Origin: RGIG8709 sp045575975 | Lineage (GTDB): Bacteria; Bacillota; Clostridia; Monoglobales; Monoglobaceae | Length of the DNA: 64,000 bases | Assembly: GCA_045575975.1 (NCBI GenBank) | Contig: JAZNFO010000034.1 | Span: forward strand, 1-64,000 | Direction of reading: 5' to 3' | Made by a program: the position numbers and the translations under genes | In this document: positions 39,477 through 48,943 of the stretch, in pieces | How the letters are laid out: every line of letters starts with the position of its first letter | Position numbering within the stretch: position 1 is the stretch's first letter | Notes under the pieces: generated by a model | Databases searched by the model: none | The model's input: the letters and a program-made list of their open reading frames with translations, nothing else | Told to the model about the DNA's origin: nothing

Positions 39477-42400
39477 ATGAGTGATTATCAAAATTTTGCT
39501 TCAATACAAATCGGACTTGCCTCACCTGAAAAAATCAGAGAATGGTCAAGAGGCGAGGTTAAAAAACCGGAAACTATAAATTACAGAACGCTTAAGCCTG
39601 AAAAGGACGGTCTTTTCTGCGAAAGAATTTTCGGCCCAACAAAGGACTGGGAATGTCATTGCGGAAAGTATAAAAGAGTTAGATATAAAGGCGTTATCTG
39701 CGACCGCTGCGGAGTTGAGGTTACCCGCTCAAAGGTAAGAAGAGAAAGAATGGGACATATTGAGCTTGCAGTTCCTGTTTCCCATATCTGGTACTTTAAG
39801 GGTATTCCAAGCCGTATGGGACTTATTCTTGATATGTCTCCAAGACTTCTTGAAAAAGTTTTATACTTTGCAGCATATATAGTTATTGACCCAATGAAAA
39901 CTGCTTTAATGAAAAAGCAGATTTTAAGTGAAAAAGAATATCGTGAAGAATGCGAAAAATACGGAGCTGATGCTTTCCGTGCCGGAATGGGTGCAGAAGC
40001 TATCCTTGAAATGTTAAGAGACATTGACCTTGAGGCTCTCCATAAGGAGCTTAAAGAAGACCTTGATGGTGCAAAAGGACAGAAAAAAGTCAGAACCGTA
40101 AGAAGATTAGAGGTTGTTGAAGCATTCAGACAGTCAGGAAACAAGCCTGAATGGATGATTATGTCAGTTATACCTGTTATTCCTCCGGAAATCAGACCAA
40201 TGGTTCAGCTTGACGGCGGAAGATTTGCAACATCTGATCTTAATGACCTTTATAGAAGAGTTATCAACAGAAACAACCGCTTAAAGAGACTTCTTGATTT
40301 AGGAGCTCCTGAAATCATTGTAAGAAATGAAAAGAGAATGCTTCAGGAAGCAGTTGATGCTTTAATAGACAATGGCAGACGCGGAAGACCTGTAACAGGC
40401 CCGGGAAACAGAGCATTAAAATCTCTTTCCGATATGCTTAAAGGTAAGCAGGGACGCTTCCGTCAGAACCTTCTTGGTAAGCGTGTTGACTATTCAGGCC
40501 GTTCGGTTATCGTTGTTGGCCCTGAACTCAAGATTTATCAGTGCGGACTTCCAAAGAAAATGGCACTTGAGCTTTTCAAGCCTTTCGTTATGAAGAGCTT
40601 AGTTAGTGACGGTCTTGCACACAATATAAAATCAGCAAAAAGAATGGTTGAAAGAGTTAAGCCTGAGGTTTGGGCAGTGCTTGAAAAGGTTATTTCCGAG
40701 CATCCTGTTTTATTAAACCGTGCTCCAACTCTTCACAGACTTGGTATTCAGGCATTCGAGCCGGTGCTTGTTGACGGAAAAGCATTAAAGCTTCATCCGC
40801 TTGTTTGTACTGCGTTCAATGCGGACTTTGACGGTGACCAGATGGCGGTTCACCTTCCATTATCTGCAGAGGCTCAGGCAGAGGCAAGAATTCTTATGCT
40901 CTCTGCAAATAACCTACTTAAACCTCAGGACGGAAAGCCTGTTACGGTTCCTACCCAGGATATGGTTCTCGGAAGCTACTATCTCACTATCCAGATAGAC
41001 GACGAGTTTGGTGCAGGAAAGGTATTTTCATCAGAGGCGGAGGCTCTTCTTGCTTATGAAAATAAAGCAGTTGGACTTCACGCTCCAATTAAGGTGAGAA
41101 AATCTGCTGAGGTTGACGGCATCACTGTTAAGAAATTAGTTGATGCAACTGTGGGCAGAATTATATTCAACGAAAAAATCCCGCAGAATCTTGGCTTTGT
41201 TGACAGAAAGAACCCTGAAACAGCTCTTGATTACGAGATTATGTTCCCTGTTGACAAGAAAAAGCTTGGAAAAATCATTGATGCAACTATCAAAATTTAT
41301 GGTATAACAGAAACTGCAACCCTGCTTGACAATGTTAAGGCTATGGGCTTTAAATATTCAACAAGAGGTGCTATAACTGTATCAGTATCCGATATGGAAA
41401 TTCCGGGAAGCAAGAAGGAATTCTTAAGGGAAGCTGACGAAAAAATTGATAATGTTGTTAAGAAATTTAACCACGGTCTTTTATCTGATGAAGAAAGATA
41501 TAAGAGAGTTATCGGTATCTGGACAGAGACTTCAAACAAGATAACAGATGCTCTTATGCAGAATCTTGATGAATTAAATCCGATATTTATGATGGCAAAC
41601 TCCGGTGCCCGTGGTAGTATCAACCAGATAAGACAGCTTGCAGGTATGCGTGGTCTTATGGCAGATACAATGGGTAGAACAATTGAAATTCCGATTAAGG
41701 CGAACTTCCGTGAAGGCCTCACCGTTCTTGAATACTTTATTTCAACTCACGGTGCCCGTAAGGGTCTTACAGATACCGCGCTCCGTACTGCGGACTCAGG
41801 TTACCTCACAAGAAGACTTGTTGATGTATCTCAGGAGGTTATTGTAAGAGAGCACGACTGCGGAACATTAGAATATATTGAAGCGTGTGATATTATGGAC
41901 GGAAACGAAATGATAGAGCCGCTTATTGACAGAATTGACGGAAGAACAGTTGTTGAAACACTTGTTCATCCTGAAACAGGCGAAATCATCGTTGAAGCAG
42001 GCACAACCCTTAACCACGAACAGGCTAAAAAGGTTGTGGATGCAGGAATTAAGAAAGTTAAAATCAGAAGTACTCTTAAATGTCACTCCAAGGTTGGTGT
42101 TTGTGCTAAGTGTTACGGCAGAAACCTTGCAAACGGTGAAATGGTTAACATTGGTGAAGCAGTTGGTATTATTGCGGCTCAGTCTATCGGTGAGCCGGGT
42201 ACACAGCTTACAATGAGAACCTTCCACGCCGGCGGTATCGCAGGTGATGACGACGATATCACACAGGGTCTTCCCCGTGTTGAAGAGCTGTTTGAAGCAA
42301 GAAAGCCGAAAAACCCTGCAATTATTGCGGAAATGGGCGGCCGTATTCAGCTCAGCGACAACAAGAAGAAACGCGAAGTCAGCATAATCGATGATAAGGA

Positions 42401-43043
42401 AGGAAAAGTTATAAACTACACAATTCCATATGGCTCAAGAATCAAGGTTGAAGACGGTGATATAATTGTAGCGGGTGATGAAATCACAGGCGGTTCAGTT
42501 AATCCCCACGACATCCTTGCAGTTAAGGGCTACACCGCTGTTCAGAACTACCTTATCCAGGAAGTTCAGAGAGTTTACAGACTCCAGGGTGTTGATATCA
42601 ACGATAAGCATATTGAAGTTATTGTTGGTCAGATGATGAGAAAGGTTAGAATTGAGGATTCAGGAGACTCCAAGTTCTTAACAGGCTCACTTGTTGACCG
42701 TCTTGAACTGGAAGAAGAAAATAATAAGCTTATGGCAGAAGGCAATAAGGACCTTGCAACCTATCAGGATGTTCTTATGGGTATCACAAAGGCTGCTCTT
42801 GCAACAGATTCATTCCTTTCTGCTGCATCCTTCCAGGAAACAACAAGAGTTCTCACAGAAGCTGCTATCAAGGGTAAAGTTGACCCGCTTCTCGGACTCA
42901 AGGAAAATGTTATTATCGGTAAGCTTGTTCCTGCAGGAACGGGTATGCCCATTTACTCAAATGTTGATGTTGAGGAAGCAGGTTTAATTCCTGATATGTC
43001 AATGTTTGCAGAAAATGAAGGTTCATTTTTCGATAACAATTAA
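39477..43043 (+). CDS. rpoC: RNA polymerase beta' subunit
   Basis: 1188 aa from ATG 39477; a GTG nine bases earlier is less likely. No strong ribosome site is visible (GCAGAAAG), so coupling to rpoB or special initiation may matter; the gap from rpoB is 81 nt. Zn-binding CHCGKYKRVRYKGVICDRCGVEV near the N-terminus, the active-site NADFDGDQMAVHLPL, trigger-loop region GLTDTALRTADSGYLTRRLVD and second Zn site CHSKVGVCAKCYG. Length is normal for Firmicutes. A terminator follows. Confidence 0.98.
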   Translation: MSDYQNFASIQIGLASPEKIREWSRGEVKKPETINYRTLKPEKDGLFCERIFGPTKDWECHCGKYKRVRYKGVICDRCGVEVTRSKVRRERMGHIELAVPVSHIWYFKGIPSRMGLILDMSPRLLEKVLYFAAYIVIDPMKTALMKKQILSEKEYREECEKYGADAFRAGMGAEAILEMLRDIDLEALHKELKEDLDGAKGQKKVRTVRRLEVVEAFRQSGNKPEWMIMSVIPVIPPEIRPMVQLDGGRFATSDLNDLYRRVINRNNRLKRLLDLGAPEIIVRNEKRMLQEAVDALIDNGRRGRPVTGPGNRALKSLSDMLKGKQGRFRQNLLGKRVDYSGRSVIVVGPELKIYQCGLPKKMALELFKPFVMKSLVSDGLAHNIKSAKRMVERVKPEVWAVLEKVISEHPVLLNRAPTLHRLGIQAFEPVLVDGKALKLHPLVCTAFNADFDGDQMAVHLPLSAEAQAEARILMLSANNLLKPQDGKPVTVPTQDMVLGSYYLTIQIDDEFGAGKVFSSEAEALLAYENKAVGLHAPIKVRKSAEVDGITVKKLVDATVGRIIFNEKIPQNLGFVDRKNPETALDYEIMFPVDKKKLGKIIDATIKIYGITETATLLDNVKAMGFKYSTRGAITVSVSDMEIPGSKKEFLREADEKIDNVVKKFNHGLLSDEERYKRVIGIWTETSNKITDALMQNLDELNPIFMMANSGARGSINQIRQLAGMRGLMADTMGRTIEIPIKANFREGLTVLEYFISTHGARKGLTDTALRTADSGYLTRRLVDVSQEVIVREHDCGTLEYIEACDIMDGNEMIEPLIDRIDGRTVVETLVHPETGEIIVEAGTTLNHEQAKKVVDAGIKKVKIRSTLKCHSKVGVCAKCYGRNLANGEMVNIGEAVGIIAAQSIGEPGTQLTMRTFHAGGIAGDDDDITQGLPRVEELFEARKPKNPAIIAEMGGRIQLSDNKKKREVSIIDDKEGKVINYTIPYGSRIKVEDGDIIVAGDEITGGSVNPHDILAVKGYTAVQNYLIQEVQRVYRLQGVDINDKHIEVIVGQMMRKVRIEDSGDSKFLTGSLVDRLELEEENNKLMAEGNKDLATYQDVLMGITKAALATDSFLSAASFQETTRVLTEAAIKGKVDPLLGLKENVIIGKLVPAGTGMPIYSNVDVEEAGLIPDMSMFAENEGSFFDNN

Positions 43044-43057
43044 TTAAATAAAGAATA

Positions 43058-43090
43058 AAGATTACCTCGCAGTGCGGGGTGGTCTTTTTT
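43058..43090 (+). terminator. rpoC terminator
   Basis: AGATTACCTCGC-AGT-GCGGGGTGGTCT with G-U pairs, then TTTTTT. Confidence 0.85.
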
Positions 43091-43110
43091 CGGTGATAAG
43101 GAGAAAAATT

Positions 43111-44199
43111 ATGAGTGAAGTATTAGTTAATATTGCCGCAATAAACTGGCAAATGCTTGTTATGTGGGCAATCGGCGGAATTTTAATTTATCTTGCAATA
43201 AAGAAGGATATGGAGCCAACTCTCCTTCTTCCAATGGGATTTGGTGCAATCCTGGTTAACTTGCCTTTTTCAGGGGCAATTGAAACATTAGAAGTTTTAT
43301 TTAATGCAGGTATTGCAAATGAACTTTTCCCCCTTCTTTTGTTTATCGGTATCGGTGCTATGATAGACTTCGGGCCTCTTCTTACTAATCCGAAGCTTAT
43401 GATATTCGGTGCAGCGGCTCAGTTTGGTATATTTTTCACCCTTTGCCTTGCATCTGTGTTCTTTGATATAAATGATGCGGCATCAATTGCTGTTATCGGT
43501 GCGGCAGACGGCCCAACATCAATTGTTGTTGCCAATGCCCTGGAATCAAAATATCTTGGTGCCATAATGGTTGCGGCATATTCATATATGGCGCTTGTTC
43601 CCATTATTCAGCCGCCTGTTATCAAGCTTTTAACAACCAAGAAAGAAAGACAAATCAAAATGGAATATGTTCAGAGCGATGTTTCAAAAACCACAAGAAT
43701 CCTGTTCCCTATTATTATAACAGTTATTGCAGGTGTTGTTGCTCCCCAGTCAGTTGCCCTTGTAGGCTTTTTGATGTTCGGTAACCTTATCCGTGAATGC
43801 GGAGTTTTAAATTCCCTTTCCGAAACTGCACAAAAGGTTCTTGCAAACCTTATAACAATTTTCCTTGGAATAACAATTGCATTCCGTATGCAGGCAGACC
43901 AGTTCCTGCAGGTGGACACACTTATTATCCTTGGGCTCGGTCTTGTTGCCTTTATCTTTGACACAGCAGGGGGCGTTGTTTTTGCCAAGATTTTAAACCT
44001 TTTCTTAAAGAAAAAAATCAACCCGATGATAGGTGCTGCAGGTATTTCTGCATTCCCGATGTCAGGAAGAGTTGTGCATAAGCTGGGCCTTGAAGCTGAC
44101 CCGCAGAACTTCCTTTTGATGCACTCAATGGGTGTTAATGTTTCGGGACAGATAGCATCAGTTATTGCAGGCGGACTAATTCTCGCAATGTTTGGGTAG
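43111..44199 (+). CDS. oadB: Na+-transporting carboxylic-acid decarboxylase beta subunit
   Basis: 362 aa from ATG 43111 (AAGGAG upstream). Polytopic OadB/GcdB/MmdB family with the ion-site motifs GIGAMIDFGPLLTNP (about 80-94), AADGPTSIVVANAL (about 130-143) and the C-terminal MIGAAGISAFPMSGRVVHK and HSMGVNVSGQIASVIAGG. The beta subunit couples carboxybiotin decarboxylation to Na+ export. No alpha subunit, biotin carrier or large gamma subunit is nearby; the partner subunits must be encoded elsewhere. A 37-aa membrane protein follows. Gene symbol is generic; the substrate (oxaloacetate, methylmalonyl-CoA or glutaconyl-CoA) is not determined by this subunit. Confidence 0.92.
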   Translation: MSEVLVNIAAINWQMLVMWAIGGILIYLAIKKDMEPTLLLPMGFGAILVNLPFSGAIETLEVLFNAGIANELFPLLLFIGIGAMIDFGPLLTNPKLMIFGAAAQFGIFFTLCLASVFFDINDAASIAVIGAADGPTSIVVANALESKYLGAIMVAAYSYMALVPIIQPPVIKLLTTKKERQIKMEYVQSDVSKTTRILFPIIITVIAGVVAPQSVALVGFLMFGNLIRECGVLNSLSETAQKVLANLITIFLGITIAFRMQADQFLQVDTLIILGLGLVAFIFDTAGGVVFAKILNLFLKKKINPMIGAAGISAFPMSGRVVHKLGLEADPQNFLLMHSMGVNVSGQIASVIAGGLILAMFG

Positions 44200-44211
44200 G
44201 AGGATACGGAA

Positions 44212-44325
44212 ATGAATTTTATGAATTTTATAAATAACGCTCATTATATGGGCGAGGGAATGCTTTCAATTATTATAGTTATGGGGGTTATAATTTTATT
44301 GACAACCCTGCTTAAAAAACTTTAA
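44212..44325 (+). CDS. 37-aa single-span membrane protein (possible gamma subunit remnant)
   Basis: ATG at 44212, 12 nt after the oadB stop, with AGGAGG 8 nt upstream. The peptide is MNFMNFINNAHYMGEGM, then a single hydrophobic helix (LSIIIVMGVIILLTTLL) and KKL. Its size and place after oadB recall the membrane segment of the OadG/MmdE small subunits, which assemble with the beta subunit. It is too short for most gene callers. Identity is inferred from position and topology. Confidence 0.6.
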   Translation: MNFMNFINNAHYMGEGMLSIIIVMGVIILLTTLLKKL

Positions 44326-44343
44326 AATCGGGGTAAATCTCCC

Positions 44344-44372
44344 TTGACGAGTGCCTTAAAATATGGTAAAAT
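44344..44372 (+). promoter_or_regulatory. Promoter of the purine operon
   Basis: TTGACG (44344-44349), a 17-bp spacer and TAAAAT (44367-44372), about 60 nt before the riboswitch. Confidence 0.7.
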
Positions 44373-44430
44373 AAAAGGGATTTAAGTCGATAGATGTAAA
44401 TGAAGATTTATATTAAATTTTGAAGCTTTT

Positions 44431-44545
44431 TGTTACTGACGGAAAAAGTGGAAAAACCACAAGGAAGCAGAAAGCAATACGCCGACCGTCTGGGCAGTCT
44501 TTCTTTTGGTTGAAAATCAAGAGAGGCTGTCCTTTTGCGTTTTTT
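44431..44545 (+). promoter_or_regulatory. ZTP (pfl) riboswitch with terminator platform
   Basis: Aptamer 44431-44497 has the pfl core: CTGACGG, GTGG-AAAAA-CCAC hairpin, AAGGAAGC, then ACGCCGACCGTCTGGGCA, whose CCGTC can pair back with GACGG as in the ZTP pseudoknot. The expression platform is a terminator (GGGCAGTCTTTCTT with AAGAGAGGCTGTCC, then T-rich 44533-44545) whose 5' arm overlaps the conserved CTGGGCA. Ligand binding (ZMP/ZTP, a sign of formyl-folate shortage) should prevent the terminator and switch the purine operon on. Confidence 0.9.
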
Positions 44546-44585
44546 AGTGTAATAAAATTTATATACAGAAGAGAGGATTTTTACG

Positions 44586-45080
44586 ATGAAGAAGATTGCA
44601 GTAGTAATGGGCTCAGACAGTGATTTGCCTGTTGTTGAAAAAGCTATAGACACATTAAAGGCATATGATGTGCCTTTTGAAGTTCATGTGTTCTCAGCAC
44701 ATAGAACTCCTGAGGAGGCAAGAAGTCTTTCTCAGAATGCAAGAAAAAATAATATAGGAGCGATTATTGCTGCGGCAGGAAAGGCGGCTCACCTTGCAGG
44801 TGCTCTTGCCGCAAACACAACAGTTCCTGTTATCGGGATTCCTGTTAAGTCATCAACTCTCGACGGACTTGACGCACTTTTATCAACAGTGCAGATGCCA
44901 GGTGGTATTCCCGTTGCAACAGTTGCAATAGACGGAGCACAGAATGCGGCACTTCTTGCAATTGAAATTCTTGCAACTGCGGATGATGCCCTTGCTGTAA
45001 AGCTTGATGCAGAAAGAAAGAAAGCGTCAGAAAAAGTTCTTGAAAAGAACAAGGCTATTGAAGAAAAATTTAATAAATAG
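44586..45080 (+). CDS. purE: N5-carboxyaminoimidazole ribonucleotide mutase PurE (class I)
   Basis: 164 aa. VVMGSDSDLPVVEKA at the N-terminus (phosphate-binding), FEVHVFSAHRTPEEA with the catalytic His, and AAAGKAAHLAGALA. It converts N5-CAIR to CAIR. No purK is in the operon although class I PurE needs N5-CAIR; purK must lie elsewhere. First gene of the ZTP-controlled operon; a GAGAGGA ribosome site precedes the ATG. Confidence 0.96.
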   Translation: MKKIAVVMGSDSDLPVVEKAIDTLKAYDVPFEVHVFSAHRTPEEARSLSQNARKNNIGAIIAAAGKAAHLAGALAANTTVPVIGIPVKSSTLDGLDALLSTVQMPGGIPVATVAIDGAQNAALLAIEILATADDALAVKLDAERKKASEKVLEKNKAIEEKFNK

Positions 45081-45117
45081 ATTTTTGCCAAAGAACATAA
45101 GGAAAGGATGATGATTA

Positions 45118-46542
45118 ATGGGCGGATTTTTCGGAGCGGTAAGCAAGCATGATGCCATTTCGGATGTGTTTTTTGGAACGGACTATCATTCCCACCTTGG
45201 AACAAAAAGGGGCGGGCTTGCGGCTTTAGATAAAGAAATCGGACTTCAAAGAGATATTCATAACATAGAAAATTCACCTTTCAGAACAAAGTTTGAAAAT
45301 ATTTTTGATGAGATGAAAGGAAATGCTGCTATCGGGTGCATCAGTGATTCACACCCTCAGCCTCTTCTCATTCGCTCAAACATCGGCACATATGCAATAT
45401 GCATTGTTGGAGCGGTTAACAATTCGGAGGAGCTGATTGAAAAATATTTGCTTAAGCATGGGGGACACTTTGGAGTTATGACTGCAGGCAGGGTTAATTC
45501 CTGCGAGCTTGTTGCATCCCTTATAAACCAAAAGGAAACCTTTGCGGAGGGAATAAAGTTTGCTCAAAGCGTAATTGAAGGCTCTGTCTCAATTCTTATT
45601 TTGAAAGACGACGGAAGGATAATCGCAGCAAGGGACAGACTTGGAAGAACTCCAATTCATATCGGAAAGAATGAAGACGGGTACTGTGCAAGCTTTGAAT
45701 CCTTTGCCTATAAAAAGCTTGGCTATGAGGATGATATAGAGCTTGGTCCGGGAGAAATCGTTGAGCTTACGGCAGATAAAAGATGCCAGCTTTCACCTCC
45801 TGAAAAGGAAATTAAGGTTTGTGCCTTTCTCTGGGCGTACTACGGATATTCAACCTCCAGTTATGAGGGGATAAATGTTGAATGTATGCGATATAAAAAC
45901 GGAGAGATTATGGCGGAGAATGATATGGCAGAGGGGAATGCAAAAGACCTTGACTATGTTTGCGGAATTCCCGATTCGGGAACGCCACACGCCATAGGCT
46001 ATTCAAACAGGTGCGGAGTGCCGTTTGCGAGACCTTTTATAAAATACACTCCCACATGGCCCAGAAGCTTCACTCCGCCTGACCAGAAAGAGCGAAACAA
46101 AATTGCGAAGATGAAGCAAATTCCCGTTCATGAGCTTATTCAGGATAAAAACCTTTTGTTTGTGGATGATTCAATAGTAAGAGGAACTCAGCTTAAGGAA
46201 ACAGTTGACTTTCTTTATGAAAACGGAGCAAAGGCGGTTCATATGCGTTCTGCCTGTCCGCCAATTATGTATAACTGCAAGTATCTTAACTTCTCAAGCT
46301 CAAAAAGTGAAATGGAGCTTCTTGCAAGAAAGATAATTGTGGAGCTTGAGGGAGAAGAGGGGCTTAAATTCATTGATGAATATGCCGACTCCAAAACCGA
46401 AAGAGGAAAAAATTTAAGAAAAACAATTTGTGAAAAGTTTAAATTTGCATCACTTGAATTCCAGACAATAGAGGGCATAATAAAGTCTATAGGACTTGAG
46501 CCTTGCAAGCTTTGCACCTATTGCTGGACAGGAAAAGAATAA
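45118..46542 (+). CDS. purF: PurF-like amidophosphoribosyltransferase lacking the N-terminal Cys
   Basis: 474 aa, GGAAAGG ribosome site. Class II glutaminase domain (about 1-225) then type I PRTase (about 255-430) with the PRPP loop LLFVDDSIVRGTQL and GIPDSGTPHAIGYSNR. The mature N-terminus of PurF is normally Cys; here it reads MGGFFG, with Gly in its place, while TKRGGLAAL and the rest of the domain are kept. The Cys cluster at the end (CKLCTYC) fits the Fe-S ligand set of Bacillus-type PurF. It may use ammonia, take a partner glutaminase or act in a regulatory way. In this operon position it is probably the working PRPP amidotransferase or its partner. Confidence 0.85.
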   Translation: MGGFFGAVSKHDAISDVFFGTDYHSHLGTKRGGLAALDKEIGLQRDIHNIENSPFRTKFENIFDEMKGNAAIGCISDSHPQPLLIRSNIGTYAICIVGAVNNSEELIEKYLLKHGGHFGVMTAGRVNSCELVASLINQKETFAEGIKFAQSVIEGSVSILILKDDGRIIAARDRLGRTPIHIGKNEDGYCASFESFAYKKLGYEDDIELGPGEIVELTADKRCQLSPPEKEIKVCAFLWAYYGYSTSSYEGINVECMRYKNGEIMAENDMAEGNAKDLDYVCGIPDSGTPHAIGYSNRCGVPFARPFIKYTPTWPRSFTPPDQKERNKIAKMKQIPVHELIQDKNLLFVDDSIVRGTQLKETVDFLYENGAKAVHMRSACPPIMYNCKYLNFSSSKSEMELLARKIIVELEGEEGLKFIDEYADSKTERGKNLRKTICEKFKFASLEFQTIEGIIKSIGLEPCKLCTYCWTGKE

Positions 46543-46562
46543 ATTACGGGGAGATAGATATT

Positions 46563-47606
46563 ATGAATACAAAATCAAAATCAGACAGCTATGCAGCAGC
46601 AGGCGTTGACATAACAGCAGGTTATAAAGCGGTTGAGCTTATGAAAAAGCATATCGCACGAACAGTTATTGGGGGAAAAAGCGAGGATATAGGTGGTTTC
46701 GGCGGTCTTTTCGAGCTTGATATGACAGGAATTGAAAAGCCTGTTTTAGTAAGCGGAACAGACGGCGTCGGCACAAAGCTTAAGCTTGCATTTTTAATGG
46801 ACAAGCACGACACAGTTGGTATCGACTGGGTTGCAATGTGTGTTAATGATGTTTTGTGCTGCGGAGCAAAGCCACTTTTCTTCCTTGACTATATTGCCTG
46901 CGGGAAAAACTATCCTGAAAAAATTGCAGAGATAGTTTCAGGTATTGCAGAGGGCTGTGTTCAGTCAGGCTGTGAGCTTATCGGTGGTGAAACTGCAGAA
47001 ATGCCCGGCTTTTATCCGGTGGATGAATATGACCTTGCAGGCTTCACTGTTGGTGTTGTTGATAAGGCTAAGGTTCTTGACAAAAACTCAGTAAAAGAGG
47101 GAGATGTTATTATCGCTCTTCCTTCAAGCGGTGTTCACTCAAACGGCTTTTCTCTTGTGAGAAAGGTTTTTGATGTGGAAAATGCAGATATTAAATCACC
47201 ATGCGAAGCACTTGGCGGAAAATCAATCGGGGAAACACTCCTCACACCAACAAAGATTTATGTTAAACCAATGCTTAAGCTCTTTGAAGAGGTTACTGTT
47301 AAGGCTGTTTCTCATATAACAGGCGGCGGTTTCTATGAAAATATTCCAAGAAGTCTTCCAAAGGGCTTTAGTGCAAAAATTGATAAGAAAGCACTTAAAA
47401 TTCTTCCGATTTTCAAGCTTTTGATGGAAACAGGAAACATTTCAGAAAGAGATATGTTCAACACCTTTAATATGGGGGTTGGAATGAGTGTTGTTGTTTC
47501 AAAAGAGGATGCTGAAAAAGCAGTGGAAATCTTAAAGGCAAACGGCGAAGATGCTTACATAATGGGCGAAGTAGAAAAATCCGAAGAAGGCGTGGTTATA
47601 TGCTAA
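46563..47606 (+). CDS. purM: Phosphoribosylformylglycinamidine cyclo-ligase (AIR synthetase)
   Basis: 347 aa from ATG 46563 with GGGGAGA upstream. YAAAGVDITAGYKAVELMK at the N-terminus, VSGTDGVGTKLKLA, MCVNDVLCCGAKPLFFLDYIA and HITGGGFYENIPR are the family signatures of the PurM ATP-binding fold. It closes the imidazole ring of FGAM using ATP. Overlaps purN by 7 nt. Confidence 0.97.
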   Translation: MNTKSKSDSYAAAGVDITAGYKAVELMKKHIARTVIGGKSEDIGGFGGLFELDMTGIEKPVLVSGTDGVGTKLKLAFLMDKHDTVGIDWVAMCVNDVLCCGAKPLFFLDYIACGKNYPEKIAEIVSGIAEGCVQSGCELIGGETAEMPGFYPVDEYDLAGFTVGVVDKAKVLDKNSVKEGDVIIALPSSGVHSNGFSLVRKVFDVENADIKSPCEALGGKSIGETLLTPTKIYVKPMLKLFEEVTVKAVSHITGGGFYENIPRSLPKGFSAKIDKKALKILPIFKLLMETGNISERDMFNTFNMGVGMSVVVSKEDAEKAVEILKANGEDAYIMGEVEKSEEGVVIC

Positions 47607-48208
47607 AGGCAAAAATTGCAGTTTTGGTCTCAGGCGGCGGAACAAATCTTCAGGCGCTTATTGATGCCGAGAAATCGGGGATTATAAAGTCGGGGGAAAT
47701 CTTTCTTGTTATTTCAAACAACAAAGGAGCCCACGCCCTTAAAAGAGCAGAGCAAAACGGAATAAAAACAGAGGTTGTGCTGAAAAAAGATTTTTCATCT
47801 CAGCTTTGGTTTGAAGAGAAAATAAAAGAAATTTTAAAAGAGAACGAAATTGACTTTATTGTTCTTGCAGGATTTATGAGTATCCTGAGTGAAAATTTCA
47901 CAAAGGATTTCCCCGAAAGAATTATAAATGTTCACCCGTCACTTATTCCCTCATTCTGCGGAAAAGGTTTTTATGGCTTAAAGGTTCATGAGGCGGCACT
48001 TTCCTATGGAGTTAAGGTGACAGGTGCAACGGTGCATTTTGTAAATGAAATTCCCGACGGTGGAAAAATCATTCTGCAAAAAGCGGTTGAAATAAGAAAT
48101 GGCGACACAGCGGAGGTTCTTCAAAAGAGAGTTATGGAAGAGGCTGAATGGAAAATTCTTCCCGAAGCCACAGAGCTTGTTGCAAAGAAAATCATAAAAG
48201 GAGAATAA
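47600..48208 (+). CDS. purN: Phosphoribosylglycinamide formyltransferase
   Basis: 202 aa. Phosphate loop VLVSGGGTNLQALIDA; catalytic Asn and His in INVHPSLIPSF (about 112-122) and Asp in NEIPDGGKII (about 152). The usual CTVHFVDEG reads ATVHFVNEI, a small variation. It transfers a formyl group from 10-formyl-THF to GAR; fhs at the end of the region makes that cofactor. Overlaps purM by 7 nt and abuts purO. Confidence 0.95.
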   Translation: MLKAKIAVLVSGGGTNLQALIDAEKSGIIKSGEIFLVISNNKGAHALKRAEQNGIKTEVVLKKDFSSQLWFEEKIKEILKENEIDFIVLAGFMSILSENFTKDFPERIINVHPSLIPSFCGKGFYGLKVHEAALSYGVKVTGATVHFVNEIPDGGKIILQKAVEIRNGDTAEVLQKRVMEEAEWKILPEATELVAKKIIKGE

Positions 48209-48209
48209 A

Positions 48210-48929
48210 ATGGGAATTTATAATATCGATAACATAGGCAAGTTAATAAACGGAAACCCCTATGTGGGCAGAGGTATAGTAATCGGCAAAACAGCCGACG
48301 GTAAAAAAGCAGTTTTCGGCTATTTTATTATGGGAAGAAGTGAAAACAGCAGAAACAGAATTTTTGAGCTGACAGATGACGGAATAAGAACAAGAGCGCA
48401 CGATGAATCAAAGCTTGAAGACCCCTCGCTTATTATTTACAACCCAGTGAGAAAGCTTGGGGACAAAATCATCGTGACAAACGGCGACCAGACCGACACA
48501 ATTTATGACTTCCTTAAGATGGGTAAAAGCTTTACTGATGCTTTAAAGACAAGAGAGTTTGAACCGGACCCGCCAAACTTCACTCCAAGAATAAGCGGAA
48601 TTATTTATATGGCAGACAGTGATTTCAGCTATGAAATGAGCATCTTGAAAAGTGTTGACGAAGAAGGCTCAGACTGTGCAAGATATAACTTCTCATATCC
48701 TTCAAAGAAGGGTCTTGGACATTTTATTCACACCTACAACACAGACGGAAATCCAATCCCAACCTTTACGGGTGAGCCTGAAAGGGTTGAAATCCCGGCT
48801 GATATTGACACATTCACAAACACTATCTGGGATAACCTTGATGATGCTAACAAGATTTCACTTTACACAAGCTATATAGATATTGAAACCGGTGAAAGTG
48901 AAACAAGACTTATAAATAAAAACAAATAG
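48210..48929 (+). CDS. purO: IMP cyclohydrolase PurO
   Basis: 239 aa with GGAG just upstream, one base after purN. PurO (archaeal-type IMP cyclohydrolase, IMP_cyclohyd family) by PYVGRGIVIG, FGYFIMGRSENSRNR, MADSDFSYEMSILKS and the C-terminal YIDIETGESETRLI. It closes FAICAR to IMP. In most bacteria this is done by the N-terminal half of PurH; here it is followed by a stand-alone AICAR transformylase, so the PurH job is split over two unrelated genes. Confidence 0.9.
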   Translation: MGIYNIDNIGKLINGNPYVGRGIVIGKTADGKKAVFGYFIMGRSENSRNRIFELTDDGIRTRAHDESKLEDPSLIIYNPVRKLGDKIIVTNGDQTDTIYDFLKMGKSFTDALKTREFEPDPPNFTPRISGIIYMADSDFSYEMSILKSVDEEGSDCARYNFSYPSKKGLGHFIHTYNTDGNPIPTFTGEPERVEIPADIDTFTNTIWDNLDDANKISLYTSYIDIETGESETRLINKNK

Positions 48930-48943
48930 AGGAGAGTTAGAAT

